From Protea cynaroides (lineage: Eukaryota; Streptophyta; Magnoliopsida; Proteales; Proteaceae), in assembly GCA_028583415.1 (NCBI GenBank), contig CM053274.1, positions 87,807,902 through 87,871,901 of the forward strand: DNA of 64,000 nt, written 5' to 3'. Numbering within the stretch: the first letter of the stretch is position 1; every line of letters begins with the position of its first letter. Below, in pieces: positions 13,620 to 27,100 of this stretch. The position numbers and the translations under genes were made by a program. Under the pieces are notes generated by a model that was not told where the DNA came from, ran no database searches, and saw only the letters and a list, made by a program, of their open reading frames with translations.

Positions 13620-13771
13620 CGCTTTTGTCATCTTGAAAAATTGTTCTTGACCTAGAATGCATGGCAAACACAGTTTTTTGGTACCCAAATCAGAATTATA
13701 AAAAAAACCCTTAAATGACTTAAGGGTTTTTTTTTTTTTTTTTTATTATTGGTAGAATCTTAAATGACTTT

Positions 13772-14821
13772 GATGATTTGCATAGTTATTTAATTCTCCG
13801 AATTATTCGTCAATTATTCTTTCGAATCGAATAATACGAATGACTCTCCCAAATTCGAATTATATTTAATGATTATTTAAAATTTTCATATTTTTTGTTT
13901 AGAAATAAATATCACGAATAATTCTTTCAAATCCGAATTATACCGAATAATTCTTACATTTAAAAAAACTATTAATATCCTAATGAAGAACTTAATGCCT
14001 TAACTACTATTCTCAAACAAAGTTTTAAAAAAAAAAAAAAACTTAATGCCATAACTATTTGCATTTTTTCAATCTAAAACTAATTATAAGTCTAAAAATC
14101 ACGTCATAATATAAAACAGATCATGAATTTCATTTTTTTTCCAATGTGAGATTAAATATGAGTACGAAAATCAAATCATAATATAAAACAAATTATTGAT
14201 TTCATTCGACAACATGGAATTCCATATGAGTATAAAAATCATACCATAATACAAAGCAAATCATTACTTTCTTGTTCTTTTTCAATCGGGATTAAATATG
14301 AATCTAAAAATAAATATTATAATAACCATTAGAAAGTAATTAACGAACATGAAAAAAAGATGGATTTCATGAGGATGATTGGATGAATTTATGAAAATGT
14401 TTGATTTTATAAATATCAGTTCCACTAGATTAGTATTGCAATCATAATAAAATCTAATGATCCACATTATATATTGTAATGAAATCTAACAAATCCACCA
14501 TTATACACAAATACCCATCTATTGTGTATCATATTGTTATTTATAAATTAAATATTATTCTAATATCACTTATATATTATGCAGGTGTAATAATGGATTG
14601 ATAGGAGCACCAAATATTAAAAATTAATATCCGAATTTTTTGTCCGAATTTTTTTAGACAAAAGAATAATTCTCGAACGGAATCGAATTCGAATTTTATT
14701 TTAAATCCGCCTTTTTGACCGCATCTTTGACCTCATTCTTAAATTATTGAAACGACTCATTCCAAATTATTCTCCTTCCGAATAATTTCCGAATCCAAAT
14801 TAAATAACTACGATGATTTGC
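13772..14821. mobile_element. Mutator-like element with 10-bp TSD
   Basis: A 1030-base element (13782-14811) is bounded by identical 10-base copies of GATGATTTGC (13772-13781 and 14812-14821). The termini are ATAGTTATTTAATT and, inverted, GTAGTTATTTAATT. Diverged inverted similarity, rich in 'CGAATTATTC' words, extends inward. There is no transposase frame. Its AT-rich interior with repeated 'AATTCGAATAATTC' words differs from the flanks. Confidence 0.8.
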
Positions 14822-15771
14822 AAAACCTTAACTTTTGTGTAGAAATGAGGAAGGTTAAGTAGGGGCCACCAAGAAAATGTTGATAATTTTGAGCTGATTT
14901 TCAATACATGATTGAAACACCATGATGTTTTCCCACTATGAAATGTTTAACCATTTTTCATGCAAACATATAACATGTACCATTGGGACCTTGGTTGGAG
15001 AAGACTAGCCTTGACCTTGTGTGTTTTTTGTCAAGAGAGTAGAGACATTCTCATTACATCCATATGATTTATTAGGGAAAAGAAGACTTTCTGGTTGTGT
15101 GGAGCCTACACCCAGATACTTGAAGAGTGAAATGAAAAATCCTATCCATGTTAGATGCACTAGGTCTTTCTTTAGCCCTTTTACTAGCGCAAGAGCCACG
15201 TAACCTAACCAATGATCCCCCTCTTGTTCTATCATAAAGAATGAAAGAAAATGTTATAAGTCAAAAAAATTCATTGATTTCACTTCACTTTTTGACAATT
15301 TTCACTGACTTTGCTTTTAATCAAACAAACCTTAATTTGCCATGCAATGGCTTTTGCAACACATACCAAGAATTTGAATCAGCTTTCACTTATTTCTCTA
15401 ACTAGGCAACTAGACTATAAGAGGGCTTGAAAATTTTGACATAAATTTTAGTGGTAAATGGGAATAGGAGCATGGACACCTGATTAATTAGTCGAGTAGC
15501 AGTGTAGTTTCCTGTCTTGTCGAAGCAAGACTGAGAAGAAGTCGCATATTCAAATTTTCTCTCCCACATTTCTTGCCTACTCTCCCTTTGACTAGTGGCC
15601 CTTTATACTATCAAAAAAGTAAGAATGGGCACATTTTTCACATGTTAGAAAAGACTAATGACTTAATTTAGAGTACGATTTAGTTCAATGAGGATCCTAC
15701 AATAGTTTTCTCTAAAACTATTTTTAATTTTTTATTTTTTACTTTTTGGTTACAGTATGGATCTAATAAGG

Positions 15772-15935
15772 ATGTGCTTTGGTGTGACAAGAAAGTTGTC
15801 ATATTACAACTTAATCATCATTGATTCGAAACACGAAAATAGCTTCTCTGTGTTTCAGAGGTAAGACTGGATACATTCCATCCTTCGCTAAACAATGCAG
15901 TTACAAGAGCTTTATACACTGGATCTAATCACTCA
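15772..15935 (+). mobile_element. tRNA-derived SINE, degenerate (Angio-domain type)
   Basis: The copy has a B-box-like GATTCGAAAC, then 'gaaaatagcttctctg', 'cagaggtaagactgg' and 'acattccatccttcgct' blocks like those of 4935-5098. It interrupts copy B of the duplication at a point where copy A has no counterpart. Ends are approximate. Confidence 0.55.
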
Positions 15936-16490
15936 CTTGTGAAAAGGTGAAGTTCATCAAATATATCTACCGTAGATTTTCTCATAAATATAAATACACA
16001 AGAATTTAAATTTTATGAAAACATCAGTCCCAATTTCATGGCCTTTAAACCAAATTTATTGAATTATATTTGCACTAAATATCTAAATTTCGGTAAACTC
16101 TAGATTTCATTTCCCTAAACAAAATATATTATCGGCTTTGTAATATTTTTGTTTTTAAATTCAAATATTATGCCTATCATCCACGCTTGACTAGTTCTAA
16201 TGTATTGTCTATTCTCATTTCTATGCTCTAAAAATAAATTTATGAAATATTTTTCTGATCCACAATTCATTTCATTTTGATATAATTACAAAATTTTGTT
16301 TCATCATTCATGGTCTGACTTGGACTATAAAATAATGCTAGTGCTGCCTATTGGCACTCTATTTTTTTGCTTGAAAACTACATCAGCATTATATAATGTA
16401 GTGTACGAAGTGTGAAAGAAGAAATTGACTGAGGTCATTTCTGCCAACATGATATAATTATTTAAAATTCCGTTTTGTAGAAAAAAAAAA

Positions 16491-16610
16491 TCGTCTGTAG
16501 AATTCTGTCGTAGCAGAGTGCATCCAGACCATTGAAAGTGCATTGGTCACGAGTACCAATGCACTTCAATGGTCAGGATCAAATCTGCTATACCAAAGTA
16601 CTACAGACGA
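16491..16610. mobile_element. Long-stem foldback (MITE or small-RNA hairpin)
   Basis: A 120-base inverted repeat. The outer arms TCGTCTGTAG/CTACAGACGA are perfect. The inner arms GACCATTGAAAGTGCATTGG and its complement (one base shorter) are near-perfect, around a loop of about 9 bases. The stem of about 55 bases resembles MITE-derived pre-miRNA-like hairpins. Expression is unknown. Confidence 0.7.
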
Positions 16611-17990
16611 TCTTGGCCCTTTTGTATATTACTTAATTTGATTGATTTGATAGACGATTAGGCATTATCATTTTTTTTTTTTTTTGAATCAATTTCATTG
16701 ATAGGATTATTCATTCCAGTCTTCTTCTTTTTCTTTCTTTTCTTTATACTAGATCTTGTCTCATCCATATTGCTTGAGTTACGTGAAAAAGAAGAAGAAG
16801 AAAAAATGGTCAAGAATCTTGAAGACTAGCCAACTGTTAATTAGAAGAGACAAGACTTGTCCGAAATTCGAATCCCATTTCTCTTGTGACTTCGTATTTT
16901 TTCTTTGAGTCTATCAAAACTCACCCGAGTTTGATGTCTTTAGACAATAGTTATGGTCTATAACCACTTGTATGTATTGTAACCAAAATCATAGACATGA
17001 TTATTTTTTAACAATTTATGTATATTTATGTATTTAAGGAAAACGTGACTCACCTTGATGGGATTGACTCTTCAAAATTATCAGGTTTTGTTGAGGGCGA
17101 GTTGAGTCGAGAAACCTCATCCTTGATTTGATCTAATTTAAGTAGATGCTTTCACCATTTGATGTATGAAATATATGGAAGAACATGTGACACACGGACT
17201 ATCAAAATCGATCACATCATCTATCTACATGGCTGAAATAGTTAATGATGCCTAGTGAAGAAATCTAATTGAAAGGGGGTAAAATTCAATGATCATGTTT
17301 CACAAGGTAAAGACCTCTTATTGATTAACTAGAGCTCTTAGGGTTTAGATCTAACTCAATTCCTCAATGCTTTCATTTTGTTCTTTCAATTATTTTCGGC
17401 ATGTTATGTTATAATCTTGATCAAGGTTTTAGTTTTAGGTATCAGTCGTTGTTGAAAGGGATCTGATACTAATCAGAATCAAGTACAATTCCAATGGTTT
17501 GTTGACACATGACTGATACTTATTAAAAAATAATTAAAATAATTTAAAAAAATCAAGTATCAGAACAGGATAGGCCATGACCAAAACCAATACGAATCAA
17601 CAGATTGAATCTGATACTGTTTCCTACGACCATGATCCTGACTAAGAATTACTCCTAGTAACTCTTGTTTTGTTTCATTCTTGTTGCCCCATGTTGTTCT
17701 CTCTCTTTAGGTAGGACCCATCAAGAAAGGTTGATAATTTTGAGCTGGTTTTTCAACACATGATTGAAACATAATGATGTACTAAGCTCCCATCAGGATG
17801 TTTTGGTGAATGGAAAATTGAACCATTCTTCATGGAAGCAATATATATATATATATTACTAGTGGGAATTTCTTGCTTAGATAAGATTAACCTTTGACCT
17901 TTGTGTGTCTTTTGTCAAGACAAAAGAGACATTCTCATTACATCCATATGTTCTATTATAAAGAGAGAAAGAAAATCTTATAAGATTTTG

Positions 17991-19366
17991 GATGTACCTT
18001 ACATTCTATCTAGGTGCCTTTTGTTTTTTTCAATGTTCATAGGATGAATGAAATCAAATGGTTCCCTAAAGACTTTGTTGGGTATAAATACTATTGGCTT
18101 ATAGAAGCACGATACATGGTTGATCCTAAAGCCCCCAGCTATTGGGGGTAAAATCGTTTTCGTGGCATTGTCCACTAAAATCAAGGATAAATCCGACCTA
18201 AGTTATTTCAGAGTTGTACTACAAAGGAGTGCAAGATCCACTCTAGAATCCTATAAAAAGAGTCAAAATCTCAAAGTTAAAGTATCATCTCAATAATTAA
18301 TATCGGCTCTTACTTTTAATTGTTCATACTTACTTTTACTGTTTGCTGCTCGGAGTCTTGACTTAAGTATCAGAGTGACCCCAGATCTAAAAGTCTAACC
18401 CCCAAGTCTAAAAGTCTGACCTCTTTTATGATTTCTAGAGATAAACCCCACCTCGGTAGGTCAAACAGCAACAGACTCCATAGTTGATTTGACTTAGGGT
18501 TCAAACTAGTTGCTTTTAGCCAAAAAAAAAAAAAAAAAAAAGATATTCTTTTGTTATTATTAGTTATTGAAATTTTGTATAATAGTGGAATTGAGCATTT
18601 CTCTGAAAAGATAATCACTAGTCTTCTTTTTGTGCAACTTCTAATAAATATGTAGATAAAGTAATGGGGGGAGAAATCATTTCCCATCAAAAGGGATCCA
18701 TCTCTTTCACTCCCTCTCTCAGTTAATGGGAAATGAAGTGGAAAATATGATTTTTTTTTATGAATAATAAAATATATTCAATAAACTCAAAAATCCAAGA
18801 GATAATCCTCTGAGGAGGGGGAAGTGAAGAAAAGTAGAAAAAAATAAAATAAAATAAAATAAATAAAAAAATATATATAAACCCATTGGATTGCCATGTT
18901 TTTTTTTTTTTTTTGCGAGAAACCTAACTCGAATTTTGGGAAGGACCCTTCTTGAAGCTAACTAGATAAACAACAAGATGCAATTGAGGCAACAACAGAG
19001 AGCTAAGCTCCTCAATGGAATCTCATTCTAGCTATTCTATTGATTCCGACGACCACTTTGAAAAATCGGTCGACTGTGCAAGACACCACCAGAGATATTC
19101 TGCAAAGCTCTAAGACGTACGCCAGAGAGGCATTCGAACATGGGTGTACTTCTTCTCGGAAAAACAGGCATACGAGATGCCATGAAGTTATATTCACCTT
19201 ATTCAAGCCCGTTAATCTACCTAAGAGAGACTGATATCCATGAACCAGTCCACTGATCATGAGGCATTTCAAGGTTACATCCATTCTTATCTACTTCCAC
19301 CTGCATAGAGATGGAGACCATGAAACAGTGTTCTGCAAACTAAACTCGGTAGACAAAACATGATCT

Positions 19367-19400
<34 letters not shown>

Positions 19401-19680
19401 TGCAATAATGGATAATGGATTGAATGATTGGGATTGAATGAAACCATGAAACAGTGTTTTGCATACATAGAGAATTAGCTGAGAGGAGAAATTTTTTTCA
19501 TTAATATGGTAATGATTACAGAAATTTTCAATTGTTTTCTTTTAGGTTTTGTTTTTCTTCACTGTGTTTCATTCACTTGGAACTAAATGAAGCCTTAATA
19601 ACATACCATTTATATGATTAACGGGAAAGGCATTTACATGCGGCTTACGTATCCGGTCAATGGGAACACAAGAGGAGATG
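17991..19680. other. Intergenic region, no gene recognised
   Basis: It holds poly-A/T runs (18520-18541, 18901-18914), an AAAAT-type low-complexity stretch (18838-18875) and a GA microsatellite (about 19371-19398). Short open frames on both strands at 19012-19284 match no family I recognise. Confidence 0.5.
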
Positions 19681-19916
19681 TTGTATGGTGGATCCACATC
19701 CTCTCTTTCAAGAGAATATAGAGGAGGAGGTGGCGCCCCTATTGGATGGACAACACCTGGGGCTCAGGTGAATCTGAGCCCACACCTCCCTGTTGGCTCA
19801 GCTTGTCTGTTCGGTGTCGGGCTCTGATTCACCTGAACCCTAGTTGTCGTCCATCCAATGAGGTGCCACCTCTCCTCCAGATTCTTTTGAAAGAGAGGAT
19901 TGAATCATTATATGGT
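19681..19916. mobile_element. Foldback MITE, GGATCC family copy 1
   Basis: A 218-base element (19690-19907) whose two halves are inverted copies of each other. Shared arm blocks are CCTCTCTTTCAAGAGAAT, GGAGG.GGTGGC and ATTGGATGGAC. The flanks TTGTATGGT and TTATATGGT form a 9-base duplication with one mismatch. The core (GCTCAGCTTGTC..TTCGGTGTCGG) is shared with the element at 22435-22677. Confidence 0.72.
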
Positions 19917-22424
19917 TCATATAAAATATAAAACAGGAAAGAAAATGTTTTAAATAACTATACACACCAGCGGTTTATGCAGCCTTTTCTCATATAATAG
20001 ATGATTTAGCTGACTGGTGTATAGTGGGCTTCAATCAATCAATCCTATTTCATTCTAGAATCTAAGTAGGCCTGAAAAATCAAAGCCAGACATCTATTTG
20101 GGCCTAAAGATGGCCCAGATAGGCTGGCTTAACATTGTTGCATCAAGCCCTGCTGCATTGTAAGTTAAATAAGCAACTCCATCCACTGTCGGTCAAGTCT
20201 AATCGGTCACCCTCAATTTAATATCTTGCATCAAAACCGGCATGTTTAATTAATCGGTCCTCGTAGGAGATACATGGATACATTTACATTCAGTCTGGTC
20301 TGTTTTATGCTAATCGGTTTAATAGGTCTACAAATGGGCTGCGATGATGCAGGTCCATCTTTATTCTTGTGCTAATCAGCTCAATCTTGCCAACCAATCC
20401 ACAATGGACAAAAGCACAACCGTTGGCCAAGTTCTGCTTCTTTGAACCATTACAGAGGCACATCCACACATGTGCTCTACTACCACTCAATACTCTTACT
20501 GCCCAAAATCTAAAACCGAAACTGTTTTAGTCTAGTATTCAGTCATGATTCATAGGTTGTTCTTAAATCTAAGGGTCAAACAAACAAACCATCCAAAATA
20601 TTATGGAGGAATTTTATTATTTAACTTATCTTATAAGCCTTCATATTTCTGATGTCATCATTGTGATCACATCAAGCTATATTATCTGATTGATCTTCTC
20701 GTCAAGTGTCATTATGCTTCATAAGGTCCTTGATCCTCAAATTCATTCCATGTTAGGGTCTTTCTGTTTCTTGTACTTTGTTTTTTCTATGGTTGCTATC
20801 AAAAAAAAAAAAATAAAAAAAAATAAACCGAGGAGAAGGAGAGAGAAAAGATTAGAAGGATTGGTTTCATAAATCGATCGGTGTCGGGTTTGGTCCATAA
20901 TTGGTTGGTGTGATCGAGTGACCATCAGTCTAATTATACCATTGCAATGTGAATGACCAATTAATAATTAGTCTAGGCCTAAGCCCAACACGTTTAGTAA
21001 GGGGTGCAGGTCAATATGGGTTTTGATTGGTCAGTTTAGTTCAGGGAACACAGAGTGGGCCAGAAATTGACAATCCTAAATATAACCATAATAGATCTAA
21101 CAACTGCTCCTTGGAATACCAAACCTACCCCAACCTTGTATACTGTTAATCAAGTGAATATAATTGGATGTGGACTCATCTGTGAACCCTGGCTCGAATA
21201 TCTACTGCCACCAACTGGTGTCAACCAATCAATCGGTTCAGTCCGACCAAAAATAGAAAAAATGGCGGGAGAAGTGAGCTGAGAACATCAATTTTTTAAG
21301 CTTTGTAGTTGCAGGCTTTAAAATTTATCTTTACTCTCAATTAACCATTAGATCTAAAGGAAACTCTGAGGTATCCATCCTATTTTGTTGAACTTTCATT
21401 ATCTTGTGCCTGGTCGGTGATACAATGGCTAGAAAAATATCATTCGACCAGAAAAAATTGACCAAAAATCATCCCATTTCAATATCGGGATGAAAAATAT
21501 TTTTTAGGCTTATATTTGTTTGAAATTAATCATCAGGTCTGCCTTAAACTTTCAGAACTGATCGTTTTTTGTTGAACTATCCTTATGTAGTCTGATCATT
21601 GATACATCCTCTAGGAAAACAACAATTGGCTTAAAATGTAGAACTGGATTTGAATCGATTTGCAAGATCCATAATTACATATTTTTTAAATTTTGTTTTC
21701 TTCAAAACCACCAACCAATTGAATTGGAAAAGAATCTTTTGATAGGATGGCCCAAAAAGAACAATCGATTAGCCAAGTTTTATGTTACAGAGATGTTTAT
21801 GTTTTTTTTTTTTTTTTAATAGTAAATGATTATTGCATTAAATATATATATTTGTGGTCAGTGGTATGTTTTTTTGTTTGTTTTATATGAATTTTTTTTC
21901 ATTTTTTTTCCTTTTGTTTTTAATATTTAATAATAAAAGTCACCGATTTCATGATTGATACAAGAAAAAATGAATGATACCATCGGCCTGATCCGCCTGA
22001 TCTGGATCGGATCAGATTGGTTTTGCAACCGACCGATACCGACATCCGATACTATTTAGTGTGTTGAAATTAAGCTCAAATAAAAACCGGGATCTAACCC
22101 ATACGAAATAAACCGGATGGAAATCTTATCAAGACATAATTAGGTTATATTTTTTATAACTAAACCGGACCACGATAAGCCCAGATCAAAACGATAGATA
22201 GTCCAAAATTAAAATCCAAACCAATCTGATAATGGATCGATAATAGTCTATTATGCCAATCTTTTACTAAATATGCATATAAGAGACAGAATCGAACCAA
22301 TAACCTCCCGATAATGGACTGATATTAAGCGAGAGCGATAAAAACCGAAACTGAAAATTTCTTAATGGTTCTCTGTGACCTCTCTCCATCTACGCAATTT
22401 CTAGAAACTTCTTGATGTTTCTCT
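19917..22424. other. Intergenic region, no gene recognised
   Basis: Decayed repeats rich in 'ATCGGT' and 'AACCGG' words, plus poly-A/T tracts. No coding sequence that I can support. Confidence 0.5.
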
Positions 22425-22687
22425 CATTCCCCAGGGATCCGCATCCTATCCTCCCAGTGGTTCTGGGAGGACAGTGGCAACCTGCCTTGGATGACCGCTA
22501 CGTGGCTCTCAGTAAATCTTAGACCCACGTCTAAGCCGACACCCAGCCGACAAGCTGAGCCGACAGGGGTTATCGGTTCAGACGTGGGTCTCAGATTCAA
22601 CCGAGAGCCACGTGGCAGTCATCCGAGATAGGTTGCCGCGTCCTCCCAGAATCACTAGGAGGAGACGATGTGCATCCCATTCCCCAG
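22425..22687. mobile_element. Foldback MITE, GGATCC family copy 2, 10-bp TSD
   Basis: A 243-base element (22435-22677) between exact duplications CATTCCCCAG (22425-22434 and 22678-22687). It starts GGATCCGCATCC and ends, inverted, GGATGCACATC. The arms are about 110 bases, including GGTTCTGGGAGGAC, GCTACGTGGCTCTC and AGACCCACGTCT with their inverted partners. The core holds 'GCCGACA' motifs. Same family as 19690-19907. The TSD length suggests Mutator-type transposition. Confidence 0.82.
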
Positions 22688-23097
22688 TGACTCTTCCTAC
22701 TCCCTCTTTCTTCACGGTTCATGGGGTCGGTTTCTACTTCAACTTCCTTGATTCGGTCCAAATCGAATCGGTTTCATCTTGTACCGGCAAACCCAAAATT
22801 AAATCATTAGGAATTTTTTTATTGCGGTTTTTATCGGACTGACTTAATGGGCCCCCAACAAAAAAAAAAAAAGAAGAAGTCACCAATCAAATGTATTGAC
22901 AGGTTGGCATCAACCACAATTTACAAATGGGCCTCTTGCGTGACTGGAGTCCTGGACCGCTAATTTCCCTTTAATGGTGGATGGGGTAATGGTCCCCCCG
23001 CCCTTTTACATTGCCACGTGGTGGATCCAAATGTATTTGATATTTTTTTTATTACATTTTGCTTTTTCCTTCTTAATTTAACGGCCACTTTCGCATT

Positions 23098-23672
23098 TCA
23101 TCAAATGGAGAAAATTACACATAGTATCCTTGGATTATTGATTAATTACACCTATCATTTATTAGTTTATAACAATTATATATACCACTCTTAATTCCAT
23201 AAACGTATAATAGAAAGATACATTCCTTTAACGGAGTTAAGTCTACTGGTGATGTCAGATCGTTCTAAAATTTTAAAGACGAAAAAACCCTTTGCCTTTA
23301 TCTTTTTCTATTTCACAAAGAAAAACAATCTTTGCCTTCAACAATAGTTTCCCTCTCAACATCTTCTACTTTGATAACATCACCTTGCACAACCACTCTG
23401 ACAACAACGACGTTTGACGGAAATGTATTTGAAAACCGTCTGTGTAGCTCTGGTAATTCAAATCGCCCTTTATAAGGAAGAAAAGAATAAATGTTGTAAA
23501 CCCTATAAAAGCGAAGTTGTCTTTAACATTTAAACTTTACACGGTTAATGGAATAGATTTTTTTGTTATACGATTTTGAAATGGTGCTATATGTAATTGT
23601 CAAAAATTAATGGATGGTAAATATAATTAGTTTATAATCCAGGGATAGTATGTGTAATTTTCCCCAACAAAT
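23098..23672. mobile_element. Non-autonomous Mutator-like element
   Basis: A 557-base element (23107-23663). The left end GGAGAAAATTACACATAGTA pairs with the inverted right end GGAAAATTACACATACTATC. Inverted similarity continues for about 95 bases. The 9-base flanks TCATCAAAT and CCAACAAAT agree at seven positions. It lies about 460 bases upstream of the MGDG synthase ATG. Confidence 0.75.
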
Positions 23673-24127
23673 ATATTTGGAGAGAGAGAGAAAATGATAA
23701 GAATGATCGGAGAGTGTGGTCCATGAAGAAAACGTTGGATTGGAATCAGTGTTATAGTCTGCAATCAATTTCAATCAAGACTTAGGAAACAAGATTGTAA
23801 TTGCTCAGTCAGTTCCAAATTTCTAATCGATCGGTCATCCACTCCATGAGTTTCGTCTGATCTTAAGGAAAGGAATTTTTTTGGGTAGATTCTACAAGAT
23901 CGAAGTAATCTCCGGTCCTCACCCTAAATCCTCTCCCAGTTGCTCCAATTCCACCGCAAGATATAGTCCCCACATTGGCTCCTCGGTCCTCTCTTCTTAT
24001 AGACTTGGGTAAAGCTACTTTCCTTCTCTTTTGTTTTCTTCTTTTCCTTGTTTCTTGATTTACAGAGATAACGACCTCATGGATTAATATAGACTGGAGT
24101 TTTTATCCCACCTGCAAACACAGAACA

Positions 24128-27100
24128 ATGGGTACTTCTGCAATTCAAGAACCCATTCATCTTTTCGATGTTTTATTCAAATGGGACAGCTTATTCGATT
24201 CTAGAGGTTTTCTCCACTTGGGTTCTAATGGGCGTTCTTCCATTTGGTCGGGTTTCTTGCGCTGTGATGGATTTGATAGTTTAGTTTGTGAGAGGAAAGA
24301 GAGGCCCAAGGTGGTTGCATCTTTGGGTTTGGGTAGAAGTGTTCGAAGGATTCAGAGGATTTGGAGTAACTTCAATAGAGCTATTAGATTGCACTGTGAG
24401 AGGATCCCACTTGGGTTTGCCTCAGTTGGTTTGTCTTCGGGAGAGAATGGATTGGGGGAAAATGGTTGTGGTGTTCTGGAGGAGGAAAATCTCAACTTGA
24501 ATGGTGGGGAGGCAGGGAATCCAAAAAAGGTGCTTATTTTGATGAGTGACACTGGTGGTGGTCATAGAGCTTCAGCAGAAGCCATCAAAGCAACCTTTTA
24601 TCAAGAATTTGGAGATGAGTATCAGGTCAGTTCGACGGATTACAATCAGACTATGGTTTTTAATAACATAGGATTTACTCCACTATTTATTGATCATGTT
24701 CTCTGTCTTAAGAGTGTATGGTACAGGTGTTTGTTACTGATTTGTGGGCGGATCACACGCCTTGGCCTTTCAACCAATTGCCCAGGAGCTATAACTTCTT
24801 GGTGAAACATGGTTCCCTCTGGAAGATGACATATTATGCGTCTGCCCCTCGTGTGGTGCATCAATCCAACTTTGCTGCAACTTCGACATTTATAGCTCGG
24901 TGAGGCTCTGTTTCTTTCTTCTTGCTGTCCACCCCTCACCTCTGTATTTTTCTTAAAAGGTCTGTGCTGTGTTCTTGTCATTAATAAGGAAATCATGTCT
25001 ACTGATAGTACCTGAAGGAAAAGTCTGAGGAGTGCAACAGTTGCTTTCAAGTTTGCATTGTCTTATGCATATAATGTGCGTAGACAATGTTGATGCTGAA
25101 TGAACCATGATTGAGTCCACTCACAGAGTATGGTGTGATCTTTTTTTTTTCGTTAAGATCACTAATTTGCAACAAAAATTTCAGAAATACATGAAAGTAC
25201 TTGGTCAATATTTTGCTAGAGTTAATTATTTTTCTCAATATTTCTCTTAAATATTTAAATGTTTTCAAAAGTGAATTGTGTCAAGGTAGCCTGAGATCCT
25301 GTAAACTAGATCCCCATTGCTAATGTCCTTCAAAATCTCAGACCCTGAAAGAATGGTGATACTGTCGACTGTTATGGGGAGAAGAAGAACAAAGAAAAAT
25401 AAATGGCCATGTTTCATGGTGTGACAACTTGGCTTCATTGGTGTGGGTACATGGAGCAATATTACTATGGGACTCCATTCATGATAAAGATGCTGTCTTG
25501 TAGCAAAATGGGAAGACTGGGGTTTTGAGGGTTTAAAAAAACATGATTTAAGTTTTGTTTTTGTTTTTCATGTTCAAATGGCTTTACCGTATAAAAAGAC
25601 ATACCTCTTTTTCCTCTAAAATCTTATTTTGGGTCATAATGAACATTACCTTTTAAAAAACATGTAAGCTAATACTTTATTTTCATATTTTCCCCATTAT
25701 TTTCTCTATATCTCCTAATCATTGCAGTTCTTCCATTATTCTTATCTTTCTGGAAAGATTTCCCTATTCTTTTTTGTAATGTCCCAAGTGAAATATTCAG
25801 TGGTCGTATGAAACAACACCTTGCCTTCCAGTTTCCTATTCAAATCCAGAGAAGTATTAGACAAGTAAGCTATCTATCTATGATAGTATGACTGTAGTTA
25901 TCTCTGTTGGAAATTCTACATCAGGCTTTCAGGCTTTGGTAATCTCTATAAGTTTTTTTTCCCTCCCCCTCTAATGGCTAATTGTGAGACACTCCATAAC
26001 CCTTTATTAATGTCTTTTCTTGTTTGTGTTCTTTCAGGGAGGTTGCTAAAGGGCTGATGAAATACCAGCCAGATATTATTATCAGTGTACATCCTCTTAT
26101 GCAGCATGTTCCACTGCGCGTACTGAGGGCAAAGGGTCTTTTGGATAAAATCGTGTTTGCCACAGTCGTAACTGATTTAAGCACTTGCCATCCTACATGG
26201 TATGATCTCCTTCTGCTGTTGATCTTCCCAGGAATGGAGCCAGAAAATTTTCCTTTGCTTTTTATTTTTTAATTATTACTACATTTGCAATGGTCCTACC
26301 TTGTACATATATGACAATTCTAACAATTGTATAGATAGGGAACCATGTGGATTGTCCATCTGTCAATATTTGTAGCCAATCTCAATCATAATGCTTACCA
26401 TATATTTAACCTTTCCTTTAGTATTACTAGCCATCCATATCTGGCTCAAAATTGACCTGTTGATCGTGCCATATGGTTAAATGCTTTGGGGCTAAAAGTT
26501 CCCTCATAAGTCAAGGATTGGGTGGACAATATGTTATAACATTTGGACTAGTTTGCTGCCTGGTGGCTCATATTTAGGAGCATATAGACAGACTAATCAG
26601 GCATGAATTTTGGGACTCTAGCATAAGCCCATTAAGTAATTGGCAAAGTAAACATTTCAAGATTTTACATTTTTCCAGTTAGTCTTAATTTCACCGAAAC
26701 AACGTGTTTTCAAGTCTTTCTGCTTTTCTTGATTTCACTGAGCACCGCATATTCAAGACTTCACATTTTTCATGTTTGTGTTGATTTCACCAAATAACGT
26801 GTTTTCAAGTTTTTCCACTTCCTTGATTTTGCCAAACATTGCGTTTTCAAGATTTTATATTTTTTCAGTTTGCCTTGATTTCACCAAAACGTGTTTTAAA
26901 GTCTTTGCGCTTTTTTTTTTTTGCTGAAATCCACATTTCCAAGATTTTACATTTTTCTAGTGTCTTACTTTCACCAAACAACGTGTTTTCAAGTCTTTGT
27001 GTTTTTCTTGATTTCGCTGAACGTGTTTCCAAGATTTTACGATTTTCCACTTTGTCTTACTTTCACCATACAATATGTTTTCAAGTCTTTGCGCTTTCTT

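Larger units (their letters stand above)
15251..17990 (+). repeat. Tandem segmental duplication, copy B (compact)
   Basis: The compact partner of 6660-15250. It lacks the LTR element and the MULEs of copy A but has its own SINE (15772-15935) and the foldback at 16491-16610. No protein-coding gene was recognised. It represents an approximate empty site for the copy A insertions. Confidence 0.7.

Noticed and set aside
19012..19284. 90-residue minus-strand frame with several Cys
   Set aside because: No recognisable family, and the overlapping + frame is equally open. It is left as unassigned.
24008..24065. Possible 5'-UTR intron before the MGDG synthase ATG
   Set aside because: GT and AG are present, but the interval is under 60 bases, shorter than normal plant introns.
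24694..25050. 118-residue minus-strand frame over MGDG synthase exon 2
   Set aside because: It is a shadow of the conserved + strand exon and has no family features.
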